Origin: Citrobacter arsenatis
GTDB lineage: Bacteria; Pseudomonadota; Gammaproteobacteria; Enterobacterales; Enterobacteriaceae
Direction of reading: 5' to 3'
DNA length: 64,000 nucleotides
Assembly: GCF_004353845.1 (NCBI RefSeq)
Contig: NZ_CP037864.1
Coordinates: 3,162,001 to 3,226,000 of the forward strand
Every line of letters begins with the position of its first letter. The first letter of the stretch is position 1. A model generated the notes under the pieces. That model did no database searches. It had not been told where the DNA came from and saw nothing but the letters and a program-made list of their open reading frames with translations. The translations under genes were made by a program, and so were the position numbers. This document shows, piece by piece, positions 16,099 through 24,432 of this stretch.

Positions 16099-17514
16099 TT
16101 AGATTTCTTTTAATCGGGCTGTAAAGTGACGCAGAACTTTAGGTTCATATGTAAAAGTTAATCCTTTAATATTTGGGGCATTCTCTTTCACATGGCTAAA
16201 GGCTTCAATAATGAAATCCATATGCGATTGCGTATATGTCGCACGCGGAATGGTTAAACGTAACAACTCTGCCGGACACGGTAGCTGAATCCCCGTTTTA
16301 GGATCCCTGCCCAGTAAAAATGAGCCAATCTCTACTGCGCGAATACCCGCGACTTTATAAAGCTCGCATGCCAGAGCCTGTGCCGGGAATTGTTCAGCAG
16401 GAATATGCGGTAGTAATTTTCCTGCATCTACGAAAGCCGCATGTCCACCGGCTTGCTGACAGGTCACCCCGATAGCTTCAAGACCATCAACCAAATACTG
16501 AATTTGTGCAATACGATAGGCCAGCCAGTCCTGATTCATGCCATCAGTTAGACCAACTGCCAGACGTTCCATTGCTCCGCCTTCCAGGCCACCATAGGTA
16601 GGGAAACCCTCCTGCACCACACAAAGCGTACGGCATTCGGTATAGACATCAAAATAGCTGTCATCCTTAATACAGAGCAGTCCCCCCATCTGCACCATCG
16701 CATCTTTCTTCGCCGACATGGCCAACATATCGGCATATTTATAGGTCTCGCGGGTAATCTCCTCAATACTCCAGCCTTTATAAGCAGCTTCTCTTTGCTG
16801 GATGAAATATGCGTTTTCAGCAAATCGGGCAGAGTCCATCACTACGGGAATATCGTATTTCTTCGCCAGTTGATACGTTGCCTTCAGGTTTGCCAGTGAA
16901 ACCGGCTGCCCCCCCGCAGAGTTACACGTGATCGTAGCGACAATATAAGGAACGTTATTTGGCCCTACTTCCTGGATACCTTCCTCCAGTTTTTCGAGGT
17001 CAAAATCCCCCTTAAAATCACAGCGTACCGCTGTATCAAATGCCTCTTTTGTATAAACATTACGAACGGTACAGCCATTAATTTGACTGTGTCCCTGAGT
17101 TGTATCGAAGAAGTAGTTTGAGAATACAACCATTTTACTTCTGTCCAACCCTTTTTCCTGCTCACGTTTACGGATCAGCACAGGGATATAAATCTGCTCG
17201 GCACCTCGTCCCTGGTGAGTTGGGATAGTGTACTGATATCCAAAAATATTTTTAACTGCATCAGCAAGTGCATAGTAGCTACGGCTTCCGCTATATGCTT
17301 CATCTCCCCTTAACATTGCTGCTTGCATATTTTGGGTGATAGCGCCAGTACCGCTGTCTGTCAATAAATCAATAAATACATCTTCACTATCAAGCAGGAA
17401 CGGGTTCATACCAGAATTAATAATCGCATTTTCACGGTGTTCCCGCGTTGTACGTTTTACGGGTTCAATAACACGAATACGGAATGGTTCTGGTAAATGT
17501 TTAAAGTTATTCAT
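16099..17514 (-). CDS. tnaA: Tryptophanase (L-tryptophan indole-lyase)
   Basis: PLP-dependent beta-elimination enzyme converting tryptophan to indole, pyruvate and ammonia in the cytoplasm. 471 residues, the same length as E. coli TnaA and very similar throughout. The PLP Schiff-base Lys lies in MLAMSAKKDAM near residue 270; PTHQGRGAEQIY near 100 and MDSARFAENAYF near 223 are cofactor-contacting stretches. It differs from tyrosine phenol-lyase, which it resembles, by its full TnaA-type N-terminus FKHLPEPFRIRVIEPVKRTT. An AGGAA site precedes the ATG. Expected control: catabolite activation and TnaC attenuation. Implies indole production. Confidence 0.97.
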   Translation of the reverse strand: MNNFKHLPEPFRIRVIEPVKRTTREHRENAIINSGMNPFLLDSEDVFIDLLTDSGTGAITQNMQAAMLRGDEAYSGSRSYYALADAVKNIFGYQYTIPTHQGRGAEQIYIPVLIRKREQEKGLDRSKMVVFSNYFFDTTQGHSQINGCTVRNVYTKEAFDTAVRCDFKGDFDLEKLEEGIQEVGPNNVPYIVATITCNSAGGQPVSLANLKATYQLAKKYDIPVVMDSARFAENAYFIQQREAAYKGWSIEEITRETYKYADMLAMSAKKDAMVQMGGLLCIKDDSYFDVYTECRTLCVVQEGFPTYGGLEGGAMERLAVGLTDGMNQDWLAYRIAQIQYLVDGLEAIGVTCQQAGGHAAFVDAGKLLPHIPAEQFPAQALACELYKVAGIRAVEIGSFLLGRDPKTGIQLPCPAELLRLTIPRATYTQSHMDFIIEAFSHVKENAPNIKGLTFTYEPKVLRHFTARLKEI

Positions 17515-17781
17515 GGAATATTTCCTGTATTAGATATACACATACCACGCCTGCAGTAACCCATAGACATGAATTACCGAAGCATTTTTAATATCGATGA
17601 ATAGACCATATAAATATTACCCGCACATCCCCATAACCGTAGACCTACGCCTGTATTTACGCGTAAGAAAGGTATAGTAAGATTGTACAGTCAATAAATT
17701 ATGGATTATTCAGGACATACAAAAAGTACAGGGATTTAACCTATTCCTGTGCAAATTGTACGAAAAGGAAAGGAGAAAAAA
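17515..17781 (-). promoter_or_regulatory. tnaC-tnaA spacer with probable Rho loading site
   Basis: A 267-base untranslated spacer. Directly after the tnaC stop the transcript is pyrimidine-rich (TTTTTTCTCCTTTCCTTTTCG), a good candidate rut site that a ribosome stalled at the tnaC stop would cover. In E. coli the equivalent 220-base spacer holds boxA, rut and Rho pause sites; the layout here is the same but the sequence is different. Tryptophan-induced stalling would block Rho and let transcription reach tnaA. Confidence 0.6.
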
Positions 17782-17859
17782 TTATGGGCGATGATTGACA
17801 ATCATCGTATCGATGTTGAACCACTTAGAGGTCAGATATGTATTAAATAAGCTAATCAT
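17782..17859 (-). CDS. tnaC: Tryptophanase operon leader peptide TnaC
   Basis: 25-codon leader ending in TAA. The N-terminal third (MISLFNTYLT) differs from E. coli, but the arrest core SKWFNID, then IV, and the ending HRP are kept. Trp13, Asp17 and Pro25 stand at the same mutual spacing as E. coli Trp12, Asp16 and Pro24, the residues needed for tryptophan-dependent ribosome arrest. The stop is TAA rather than the E. coli TGA. It is too short for ordinary gene finding. Located 267 bases before tnaA and about 25 bases after a predicted transcription start. Confidence 0.93.
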   Translation of the reverse strand: MISLFNTYLTSKWFNIDTMIVNHRP

Positions 17860-17885
17860 TAGATGTCAACTCTTATTAAACATGG

Positions 17886-17951
17886 TGCCATCATTATAGT
17901 CTGGCGATCTTTTGTCTATTAGCAGTTAAAGTTATTGTGATTAGAATCACG
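17886..17951 (-). promoter_or_regulatory. tna promoter with CRP site
   Basis: TGTGATTAGAATCACG (17936-17951) is a near-perfect CRP half-site pair, with a TATAAT -10 box at 17893-17898 reading toward tnaC. The CRP centre lies near -60 relative to a start at about 17882-17886, a class I arrangement like the -61.5 site of E. coli tna. No good -35 box is seen, as expected for a CRP-dependent promoter. Implies glucose repression of indole formation. Confidence 0.8.
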
Positions 17952-17959
17952 ATAAATTA

Positions 17960-18384
17960 GTGCTGAACAACCCAGATAATGTAACGTTCAGGGTGAGTTT
18001 CTTTGTGGATATAAATCCTGAATCATATCCAACGAACCGTCGTTTTCATGCCGCATCTTTGCCGATTAAAATTTCCTGAATCAGATCACGCTTTTCTTGC
18101 CCTCATATATCAATGTCGACTCTACGTGTTATCCTTAATGACGTAAGTTCCCTTCACTTAACCTGAGGCTTTGATACTGGAAATTTTAATCATCTGATCG
18201 TCAGCAACCATTTTTCAGGTTGAACTGATTCTCAATGTGCCAAATCGAATGCGGACACTGCTAAGTTTTGCAGGTTCTGCTCATGATGATCAAGCTGGTT
18301 TTCCGGTATGAATTTATCTCATCAACGCCTGAACACTCAGTAGCACACCGTAATAATTCACAGAAACGTCATAAGAAGGATTTT
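17960..18384. other. Gene-free stretch between the tna promoter and the methyltransferase gene
   Basis: About 425 bases with no convincing gene on either strand; all frames are broken by stops. The text from 18170 to 18330 reads like decayed coding sequence on the plus strand but could not be matched to a family by eye. It marks one border of the tna segment, and could hold the promoter of the methyltransferase. No tRNA fragment or direct repeat was found. Confidence 0.4.
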
Positions 18385-19224
18385 ATGGATATCAGCACCA
18401 TTATTTCTACCACAGGTCGCATACAACTCCTCTCTGGCGAGGACAAAATCCCCTGGGACGAACCGGACTTTAGCCAGCGCATGCTGGAAAACCATTTATC
18501 CCAGGATCACGACTGGGCCAGTCGGCGACAGAGTGTAATTCGCCAGCAGGTAACCTGGATTTCAAACCAGTTGGCGACGGGAGCACGAGTACTGGACCTG
18601 GGTTGCGGTCCAGGCTTGTATACCAACCAATTAGCCAGACTCGGTTTTACTTGCACCGGGGTCGATTTCTCGCCTGCATCAGTCAATTGGGCTATAAAGC
18701 AGGCGCATGATGCTGGTTTGCAAATCAACTACGTCCAGCAAGATATTCGTCGTTACGCGCCGGAAGAGTCGTTCGATTTCATTATGATCACATTTGGTGA
18801 ACTCAATGTTTTCAGTGCCACGGATGCCAGAGCGCTGATCGCAAACTGCGCACGTTGGCTCCAGCCTGGCGGGAAATTGCTGGTTGAAGTGCATACCTTT
18901 GCTGAAGTAAAACGCCAGGGGATGGCGCCCCCCGACTGGCAACGTTGCCCACAAGGATTATTTATTGCCAGCCCACATCTTCTTTTAACAGAGCACAACT
19001 GGGATGAAGAGACACAAACCAGTTCTACCCGGTTCTGGGCTATTGATGAAAACAGCAATACTACTCGCTTCGGAAGTCAAATGACTGCCTGGCATGATGA
19101 AGAATATCTCCGTCTTCTGAGTGACAATGGTTTCACCGTATTACAGTGCCCAGACAGTCGAGCCTGGCCTGTTAGTGAAACATTTGAGGGTAAACTTTAC
19201 GCTTTGCTGGCAGAAAAAAAATAA
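18385..19224 (+). CDS. SAM-dependent class I methyltransferase
   Basis: 279 residues from the ATG at 18385, which follows AAGAAGGA; an in-frame ATG at 18268 would add 39 residues of non-conserved sequence. SAM-binding motif I is ARVLDLGCGPGLYTNQLARLG (about 69-89), the acidic end of strand 2 is GVDFSPAS, motif II is SFDFIMITFGELN, and LQPGGKLLVEVH is the motif III region. This is the Methyltransf_25/11 fold; the substrate cannot be told from sequence. It stands alone between the tna promoter and serU and has its own downstream hairpin. It resembles uncharacterised enteric methyltransferases. Confidence 0.82.
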   Translation: MDISTIISTTGRIQLLSGEDKIPWDEPDFSQRMLENHLSQDHDWASRRQSVIRQQVTWISNQLATGARVLDLGCGPGLYTNQLARLGFTCTGVDFSPASVNWAIKQAHDAGLQINYVQQDIRRYAPEESFDFIMITFGELNVFSATDARALIANCARWLQPGGKLLVEVHTFAEVKRQGMAPPDWQRCPQGLFIASPHLLLTEHNWDEETQTSSTRFWAIDENSNTTRFGSQMTAWHDEEYLRLLSDNGFTVLQCPDSRAWPVSETFEGKLYALLAEKK

Positions 19225-19246
19225 CCCCCATAACGCCATGATAAAA

Positions 19247-19273
19247 AAGCGCACTTTTGTTTCAGGTGCGCTT
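19247..19273 (+). terminator. Weak terminator after the methyltransferase gene
   Basis: AAGCGCAC (19247-19254) pairs with GTGCGCTT (19266-19273) around an 11-base T-rich loop, 22 bases after the stop; the following ATTTCATT is a poor T-tract. Confidence 0.6.
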
Positions 19274-19612
19274 ATTTCATTAGTAGCGTGAATGATCACT
19301 TTCTCCCAGATAGTTTCCCGCAACATGTGAACAAATTTACGTCATCAGTATTTGCACTGGGATCCAGATCCAATACCAACCGAGTAAAGCAGACGGACTT
19401 CAAAGTCATACGACTTAGCTCACAAAATGAATGGCATACTGGTAAATTTCTACCGGGAACGCTGGGTAAGTGATAACGTATTTGACGGTCAGTTTGTTCA
19501 AGATATATCGAGAAGATATGGCAGATAGTTTTCAGAAAGGTATATCAATTGAAAAGCTGAAGAAGGGAATTTTGGATAGAAACCATCAAAAACAGTTAAA
19601 TACTGGTAATAG
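19274..19612. other. Gene-free stretch before tRNA-Ser
   Basis: About 340 bases with no supported gene. Short open frames on both strands lack ribosome sites and family likeness. Nothing regulatory was recognised. Confidence 0.4.
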
Positions 19613-19702
19613 TGGCGGAGAGAGGGGGATTTGAACCCCCGGTGGAGTTGCCCCCACTCCGGTTTTCGAGACCGGTCCATTCAGCCGCTCTGGCATCTCT
19701 CC
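19613..19702 (-). tRNA. serU: tRNA-Ser (anticodon CGA)
   Basis: 90 bases including the encoded CCA. On the minus strand it begins GGAGAGATGCCAGAGCGGCT, has the anticodon loop CTCGAAA within the stem CCGGT/ACCGG, a long variable arm (GAGTGGGGGCAACTCC) typical of serine tRNAs, and the T-loop GGTTCAAATCC. It reads UCG codons. Position beside mtfA matches E. coli serU. Confidence 0.97.
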
Positions 19703-19795
19703 GTTTTAGCGGTTGCCATGATGCCAGGTAATTTGGCATTTTAACAGACCCCGTTCCGTCAATTTCGTTCAAGTGACGAGTTTGCGAGCAAAACG

Positions 19796-20560
19796 ATGAT
19801 TAAGTGGCCCTGGAAAGAACAAGAAACAGCCCGGAATGACGACTGGCCGTGGGATGACGCCATGGCTATTCCTCTTTTGGTGAATCTCACCGAGCAAGAA
19901 CAAGCCAGACTTATCGCCCTGGCCGAGCGCTTTTTACAGCAAAAAAGATTGGTAGCGCTTCAGGGGTTTGAACTGGATCCGTTGAAAAGTACGCGCATTG
20001 CGCTGCTTTTCTGTTTGCCAGTTCTTGAATTGGGAATCGAGTGGCTCGATGGGTTTCATGAAGTTCTCATCTACCCTGCTCCGTTTGTCGTAGACGATGA
20101 GTGGGAAGACGATATTGGGCTGGTGCATAATCAACGCGTAGTACAGTCCGGGCAGAGCTGGCAGCAAGGTCCGATAATCCTCAACTGGCTCGACATTCAA
20201 GATTCTTTTGATGCCTCCGGCTTTAATCTGATCATTCATGAAGTGGCGCATAAGCTCGATATGCGTAATGGCGACCGCGCCAGTGGTATTCCGGCGATCC
20301 CTCTGCGAGATATTGCCAGTTGGGAGCACGACCTGCATGCCGCAATGAATAACATTCAGGATGAAATTGATCTGGTCGGTGAAACCGCGTGCAGTATAGA
20401 TGCCTACGCAGCGACCGATCCGGCCGAATGCTTTGCCGTTCTATCGGAGTATTTCTTCAGTGCCCCTGAATTATTTGCGCCACGTTTTCCGGCCTTATGG
20501 CAACGTTTCATTCAGTTTTACCGCCAGAACCCCATGGAGCGGTTACGCGATACCCGCTAA
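19796..20560 (+). CDS. mtfA: Mlc titration factor / zinc aminopeptidase MtfA
   Basis: Cytosolic zinc metallopeptidase that binds the glucose repressor Mlc and so relieves repression of ptsG. 254 residues, about 11 shorter at the C-terminus than E. coli (265). The zinc motif is HEVAHKLDMRNGD (HExxH near residue 149), with the downstream metal-ligand Glu in DPAECFAVLSEYFFSAPELF. The fold resembles the anthrax lethal factor family. It lies between tRNA-Ser and tRNA-Asn as in E. coli. Confidence 0.95.
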   Translation: MIKWPWKEQETARNDDWPWDDAMAIPLLVNLTEQEQARLIALAERFLQQKRLVALQGFELDPLKSTRIALLFCLPVLELGIEWLDGFHEVLIYPAPFVVDDEWEDDIGLVHNQRVVQSGQSWQQGPIILNWLDIQDSFDASGFNLIIHEVAHKLDMRNGDRASGIPAIPLRDIASWEHDLHAAMNNIQDEIDLVGETACSIDAYAATDPAECFAVLSEYFFSAPELFAPRFPALWQRFIQFYRQNPMERLRDTR

Positions 20561-20645
20561 GGTAGCCATTATCGCTCACCAAATGTGCATTAACGCTGAA
20601 TTTGAAGATTAATTAACCAATTGAAATGACGTGCTAATTTTACTG

Positions 20646-20674
20646 TTGACACCTCATGGCGAGGTCAGTAATAT
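20646..20674 (+). promoter_or_regulatory. Promoter of tRNA-Asn
   Basis: TTGACA (20646-20651) and TAATAT (20669-20674) are separated by 17 bases, followed by a GC-rich discriminator (GCGCCTCG) typical of stringently controlled stable-RNA promoters. The start would be about 12 bases before the mature tRNA. Confidence 0.88.
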
Positions 20675-20692
20675 GCGCCTCGTTCACACGAT

Positions 20693-20768
20693 TCCTCTGT
20701 AGTTCAGTCGGTAGAACGGCGGACTGTTAATCCGTATGTCACTGGTTCGAGTCCAGTCAGAGGAGCCA
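20693..20768 (+). tRNA. tRNA-Asn (anticodon GTT)
   Basis: 76 bases including CCA; acceptor TCCTCTG/CAGAGGA, anticodon loop CTGTTAA, T-loop GGTTCGAGTCC. Identical in type to the asnT/U/V/W family of E. coli. Such tRNA-Asn genes are common integration sites for islands, but no integrase follows here. Confidence 0.98.
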
Positions 20769-20777
20769 TATTTAAGA

Positions 20778-20808
20778 AGCCTGCTTAGGAAACTAAGCAG
20801 GCTTTTTG
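20778..20808 (+). terminator. Terminator of tRNA-Asn
   Basis: AGCCTGCTTAG (20778-20788) and CTAAGCAGGCT (20793-20803) form a perfect 11-bp stem with a GAAA loop, followed by TTTTGCTTTTTT. Confidence 0.95.
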
Positions 20809-20940
20809 CTTTTTTATTCCCGTCGAATAGTATCTTCTGTAAATCCCCTCCCTGCCATAACGCCCCATTCCATGCCGCATCACATCGTTGATTAAAGTTA
20901 TGTAAATGTAAATCGTTTACACTTTGCAATTATTGTAAGT

Positions 20941-20959
20941 GTTAGTGATTATCATTTAT
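20941..20959. promoter_or_regulatory. Probable Fur box before fbpA
   Basis: GTTAGTGATTATCATTTAT agrees with the 19-base Fur consensus at about 13 positions and lies 70 bases before fbpA. The upstream sequence GTTTACACTTTGCAATTATTG could hold the promoter. Fits iron-repressed expression of the transporter that follows; motif call only. Confidence 0.55.
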
Positions 20960-21028
20960 TGTACGCGAGCCAAAAGAACGAGCCTTGCTCGGTTCACTGT
21001 ACGTTCCAATTACTCTGGGATAAAAACG

Positions 21029-22066
21029 ATGAATGCTCTGCCTCGCACCGGATTGCGCCGTATCACGCTTGCCTCTGCCCTGGTCTTCTCTGTTAGCCTG
21101 CCGGCTTTCGCTCAGGAAACGTTAACGCTTTATACCACCCGTGAACCGGGCCTGATCCAGCCTTTACTTGACAGCTGGACTAAAACCAGCGGTATCAAAG
21201 TGAGTACGGTCTATATTAAGGACGGCATGCTTGAGCGTGTGAAGGCAGAAGGAAAAAACTCCCCTGCCGACCTGCTGATGACCGTCGATGCCGGTAATCT
21301 CATCGATTTAGTGGAAGCGGGTGTTACCCAGCCTGTAGAGTCAGAAGCACTGAAAGCCGCCATTCCGGCGAATCTGCGTGGTGCGGATAATCAGTGGTTT
21401 GCGCTTTCGATGCGTGCCCGCGTGCTGTATGCCGAGAAATCACTGACAATCGATAACTGGCATTACGAACAGCTCGCCAGCCCTGAATACAAAGGTAAAG
21501 TTTGTATTCGTTCAGGTCAGCACCCGTACAATACGGCGCTGATCGCCGCGATGATTGCCCATCATGGTGAAGCTAAAACCGAAGAATGGCTGCGCGGCGT
21601 GAAGGCTAATCTGGCGCGTAAAGCCACCGGCGGCGACCGCGATGTTGCCCGCGATATCCTCGGTGGAATTTGTGATATTGGTCTGGCTAACTCCTATTAC
21701 GTCGGCCATATGAAAAACGCCAAAGAAGGCAGCGATGCGCGTCAGTGGGGCGATGCCATTAAAGTCGTCAAACCCACCTTTGAAAATGGTGGTACGCACG
21801 TCAACATCAGCGGTGCTGCCGTTGCCCGCTATGCGCCGAATAAAACCGATGCCGTTAAGCTGATGGAATATCTGGTTTCCGCGCCTGCCCAGCAGCAGTA
21901 CGCGAAAGCGAACTTCGAATATCCGGTACTGAAAGGCGTAACGCTTGACCCGGTAATCAGCGCCACAATCGGTGAAATCGACGTCGATAAAACGCCGCTA
22001 ACCGAAATCGTGAAGTATCGTAAACAAGCTAGTCTGCTGGTAGATAAAGTTGGATTCGATCAATAA
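21029..22066 (+). CDS. fbpA: Ferric iron-binding periplasmic protein, FbpA/AfuA type
   Basis: Periplasmic receptor of an iron(III) ABC importer. 345 residues from the ATG at 21029; the frame is open further up, but this start places a standard signal peptide (RRITLASALVFSVSLPAFA, mature QETLTLYTTREPGL). The paired tyrosines in LANSYYVGHMK are the hallmark iron ligands of FbpA proteins, and TSGIKVSTVYIKDGML fits the family N-lobe. Followed directly by permease and ATPase genes, with a likely Fur box upstream. Close relatives may also bind other metal complexes, so iron is inferred from family and context. Confidence 0.88.
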   Translation: MNALPRTGLRRITLASALVFSVSLPAFAQETLTLYTTREPGLIQPLLDSWTKTSGIKVSTVYIKDGMLERVKAEGKNSPADLLMTVDAGNLIDLVEAGVTQPVESEALKAAIPANLRGADNQWFALSMRARVLYAEKSLTIDNWHYEQLASPEYKGKVCIRSGQHPYNTALIAAMIAHHGEAKTEEWLRGVKANLARKATGGDRDVARDILGGICDIGLANSYYVGHMKNAKEGSDARQWGDAIKVVKPTFENGGTHVNISGAAVARYAPNKTDAVKLMEYLVSAPAQQQYAKANFEYPVLKGVTLDPVISATIGEIDVDKTPLTEIVKYRKQASLLVDKVGFDQ

Positions 22067-23738
22067 ACCTCTGCAGTTTCCGACGTTACGCGGCCTGGTT
22101 TCCGGGCCGCAGTCATTATTAACGCCGTTGCATATTGGCGCGCTGTGCGTCGCACTTGGCGTGCTGACCCCCGTCGTTGCGCTGATCTGGCAAGCCACCC
22201 AAGCCGATTTATCCCACTGGGATAATCTCATGACATATGTACTGCCTTCAGCGCTAAAAAACACCGCGCTGTTGCTCGCTGGTGTCGCGGTAATGGTAGG
22301 CGTCATTGGCGTAGGCAGCGCATGGGCGGTAACGGCGTGGGATTTCCCTGGGCGAAAAATTCTCAGTTGGGCGCTGCTGTTGCCGCTGGCGATGCCGACC
22401 TATATCGTCGCCTTTGCGTGGCTCGATCTGCTGCATCCGATTGGTCCCCTGCAAACCTTTATCCGTTTCTTACTCGGCTTTGACAGTCCACGGCAGTTCC
22501 GCCTGCCGGATTTACGTTCCCTTTCCGGTGCAATAATCCTGCTCGGACTAGTGCTTTACCCTTACGTGTATCTGACAACCCGCGCCATGTTTATCAGCCA
22601 GCCGGCTCATTTACTGGAAGCCGCACGCACGCTGGGATGCAGCGCAACCGGAACCTTTTTTCGCGTCGCTCTCCCCATGGCCCGTCCGGCACTGGCCGTT
22701 GGGATCAGTCTGGCGCTGCTGGAAACCCTTAACGACATCGGTGCGTCGGAATTCCTTGGAGTTCAAACGTTAACCGTTACCGTGTACACCACGTGGATCT
22801 CGCGTTCTGATTTATCTGCCGCGGCGCAAATCGCCTGCATGATGCTGATGTTTATATTTTTTATTCTGACGCTGGAATTTTATGGCCGCAGAAAACAGGG
22901 CTTCAGCAGCCGCAGTCTGCGGGAAATTCAACCCACTCGCGTGCTGGGCTGGCGTGGCTGGTTGCTCGGTGGCGTTATTTCACTGCCGGTTGTACTGGGT
23001 TTTCTGGCCCCGGTGCTGTTTTTAATTTGGGAAAGCGCCAAACGCATAGGCGACGAGAATCCAATATCTACCTCGTTGCTGTCAGCATTACAAAATACGC
23101 TATCACTGGCAGCGGGAACCACGCTGGTGGTGGTTTGCGTCAGTATGCTGGTGGCCTGGAGCGCACGTCATAGCGCCGCAGACAACGCGATGCCGGGATT
23201 TCGTCGCAGTGTAATGCGTCTGGCTTCGTTAGGCTACGCGGTTCCCGGCACCATTCTGGCGATTGGTTTTTTAACCCCCGCCATGGCGGTTGACCGCTGG
23301 CTGGCCGATTTACTGGATGTTCGCGGTCTGCCGCTGATGTCTGCCGGGATCCTGCTGGTAATTTGCTGTGCCATGCGTTTCCAGGCGATTGCTATCGGCG
23401 CGCTGGATTCCGGTCTGGGGCGCATCCCGCCGTCGCTGGAACAGGCGTCCCGTCTGTTGGGTGAGAATGGTGCGGGAACATTTGCACGGGTTCATTTCCC
23501 GTTGCTGCGTCCGGCGTTAGTGAGTAGCGCCCTGCTGGTTTTTGCCGATGCCATGAAAGAACTACCAACCACACTGCTTTTGCGCCCGGTAAACTTCGAA
23601 ACGCTCGCAACGTTGCTGTATGCGGAAGCCGCCCGTGGAACCTATGAAGAAGGCGCTATCGCCGCGCTAATGATTGTTTTAGCGGGCACGCTACCGGTTA
23701 TTTTGTTGGTGCGTCACCAGATGACACGCCGTGGTTAA
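22050..23738 (+). CDS. fbpB: Ferric iron ABC transporter permease, FbpB type
   Basis: 562-residue inner-membrane permease with two fused BinDP (MetI-like) domains, as usual in FbpB. Each half carries an EAA-type loop: LLEAARTLGCSATGTFFRVALPMARPAL and LEQASRLLGENGAGTFARVHFPLL (each split here at its key residues). About 12 membrane segments. The start is a TTG at 22050 that overlaps fbpA by 17 bases; no in-frame ATG lies nearby, but an internal GTG is possible. The ATPase gene follows after 10 bases. Confidence 0.87.
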   Translation: MDSINKPLQFPTLRGLVSGPQSLLTPLHIGALCVALGVLTPVVALIWQATQADLSHWDNLMTYVLPSALKNTALLLAGVAVMVGVIGVGSAWAVTAWDFPGRKILSWALLLPLAMPTYIVAFAWLDLLHPIGPLQTFIRFLLGFDSPRQFRLPDLRSLSGAIILLGLVLYPYVYLTTRAMFISQPAHLLEAARTLGCSATGTFFRVALPMARPALAVGISLALLETLNDIGASEFLGVQTLTVTVYTTWISRSDLSAAAQIACMMLMFIFFILTLEFYGRRKQGFSSRSLREIQPTRVLGWRGWLLGGVISLPVVLGFLAPVLFLIWESAKRIGDENPISTSLLSALQNTLSLAAGTTLVVVCVSMLVAWSARHSAADNAMPGFRRSVMRLASLGYAVPGTILAIGFLTPAMAVDRWLADLLDVRGLPLMSAGILLVICCAMRFQAIAIGALDSGLGRIPPSLEQASRLLGENGAGTFARVHFPLLRPALVSSALLVFADAMKELPTTLLLRPVNFETLATLLYAEAARGTYEEGAIAALMIVLAGTLPVILLVRHQMTRRG

Positions 23739-23748
23739 GAGAGCAACA

Positions 23749-24432
23749 ATGTCAGAAATTGCATTACGACTCCAGGATGTGCACGTTGCCTACGGTAACA
23801 GCCAGCAATCGGTACTGAGCGGATTTTCCATGTCGGTACGTAAAGGAGAAATCGCCTGTCTGCTGGGCGCTTCAGGCTGTGGAAAAACCACGGTGCTACG
23901 CGCAGTTGCCGGATTTGAACGGCTGCGAAGCGGAGAGATCTATGTGTCACAGCGCCGCGTTGCCGGTTCTGGCGTTCATCTGCCGCCGGAAAAACGGCAT
24001 GTCGGCATGGTCTTTCAGGAATATGCGCTATTTCCCCACCTGACTGCGCAACAAAACGTGGCCTTTGGATTACGACGAATGCCGCGCGAGGAGCAACAAG
24101 TCCGGGTGGCGGAGCTGTTAAAAATGGTGGAGTTACACGGCCATGCCGGTCGTTATCCGCATGAACTTTCCGGCGGGCAGCAGCAACGTATCGCCCTTGC
24201 ACGTGCGCTGGCTCCGCATCCGGAAATCCTGCTGCTCGATGAGCCCTTCTCCAGTCTTGATAAGCGCACGCGTGAGCGTCTTGGCAACGAGGTGCGGGAT
24301 ATTTTGCGCGCCGCCGGGCAAACAGCACTGCTGGTTACCCACAGCGAACACGAAGCGCAATTGATGGCAGACCATATTGGCGTGGTAAAAATGGGGCAGT
24401 ATCAACTTAAAACAGCGACCCACCCAGATTAA
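23749..24432 (+). CDS. fbpC: Ferric iron ABC transporter ATP-binding protein, FbpC type
   Basis: 227-residue ABC ATPase: Walker A GASGCGKT (around 38), Q-loop VFQEYALFPHLT, signature LSGGQQQRIALARAL, Walker B ILLLDEPFSSLD, and H-loop VTHSE. It lacks the C-terminal regulatory extension of about 120 residues present in many FbpC proteins, so it is a short form. The start at 23749 (MSEIALRLQDV) is preferred to an in-frame GTG/ATG region at 23731 because of the GAGAGCAAC leader. Convergent with erfK, 23 bases apart. Confidence 0.9.
   Translation: MSEIALRLQDVHVAYGNSQQSVLSGFSMSVRKGEIACLLGASGCGKTTVLRAVAGFERLRSGEIYVSQRRVAGSGVHLPPEKRHVGMVFQEYALFPHLTAQQNVAFGLRRMPREEQQVRVAELLKMVELHGHAGRYPHELSGGQQQRIALARALAPHPEILLLDEPFSSLDKRTRERLGNEVRDILRAAGQTALLVTHSEHEAQLMADHIGVVKMGQYQLKTATHPD

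Noticed and set aside
16099..17514. Tyrosine phenol-lyase, well known from Citrobacter
   Set aside because: The N-terminus, the 471-residue length and near-complete likeness to TnaA, together with tnaC and tnaB, show a tryptophanase.
20693..20768. Attachment site of a genomic island at tRNA-Asn
   Set aside because: No integrase and no repeat of the tRNA 3' end was seen downstream; only the fbpABC operon follows.
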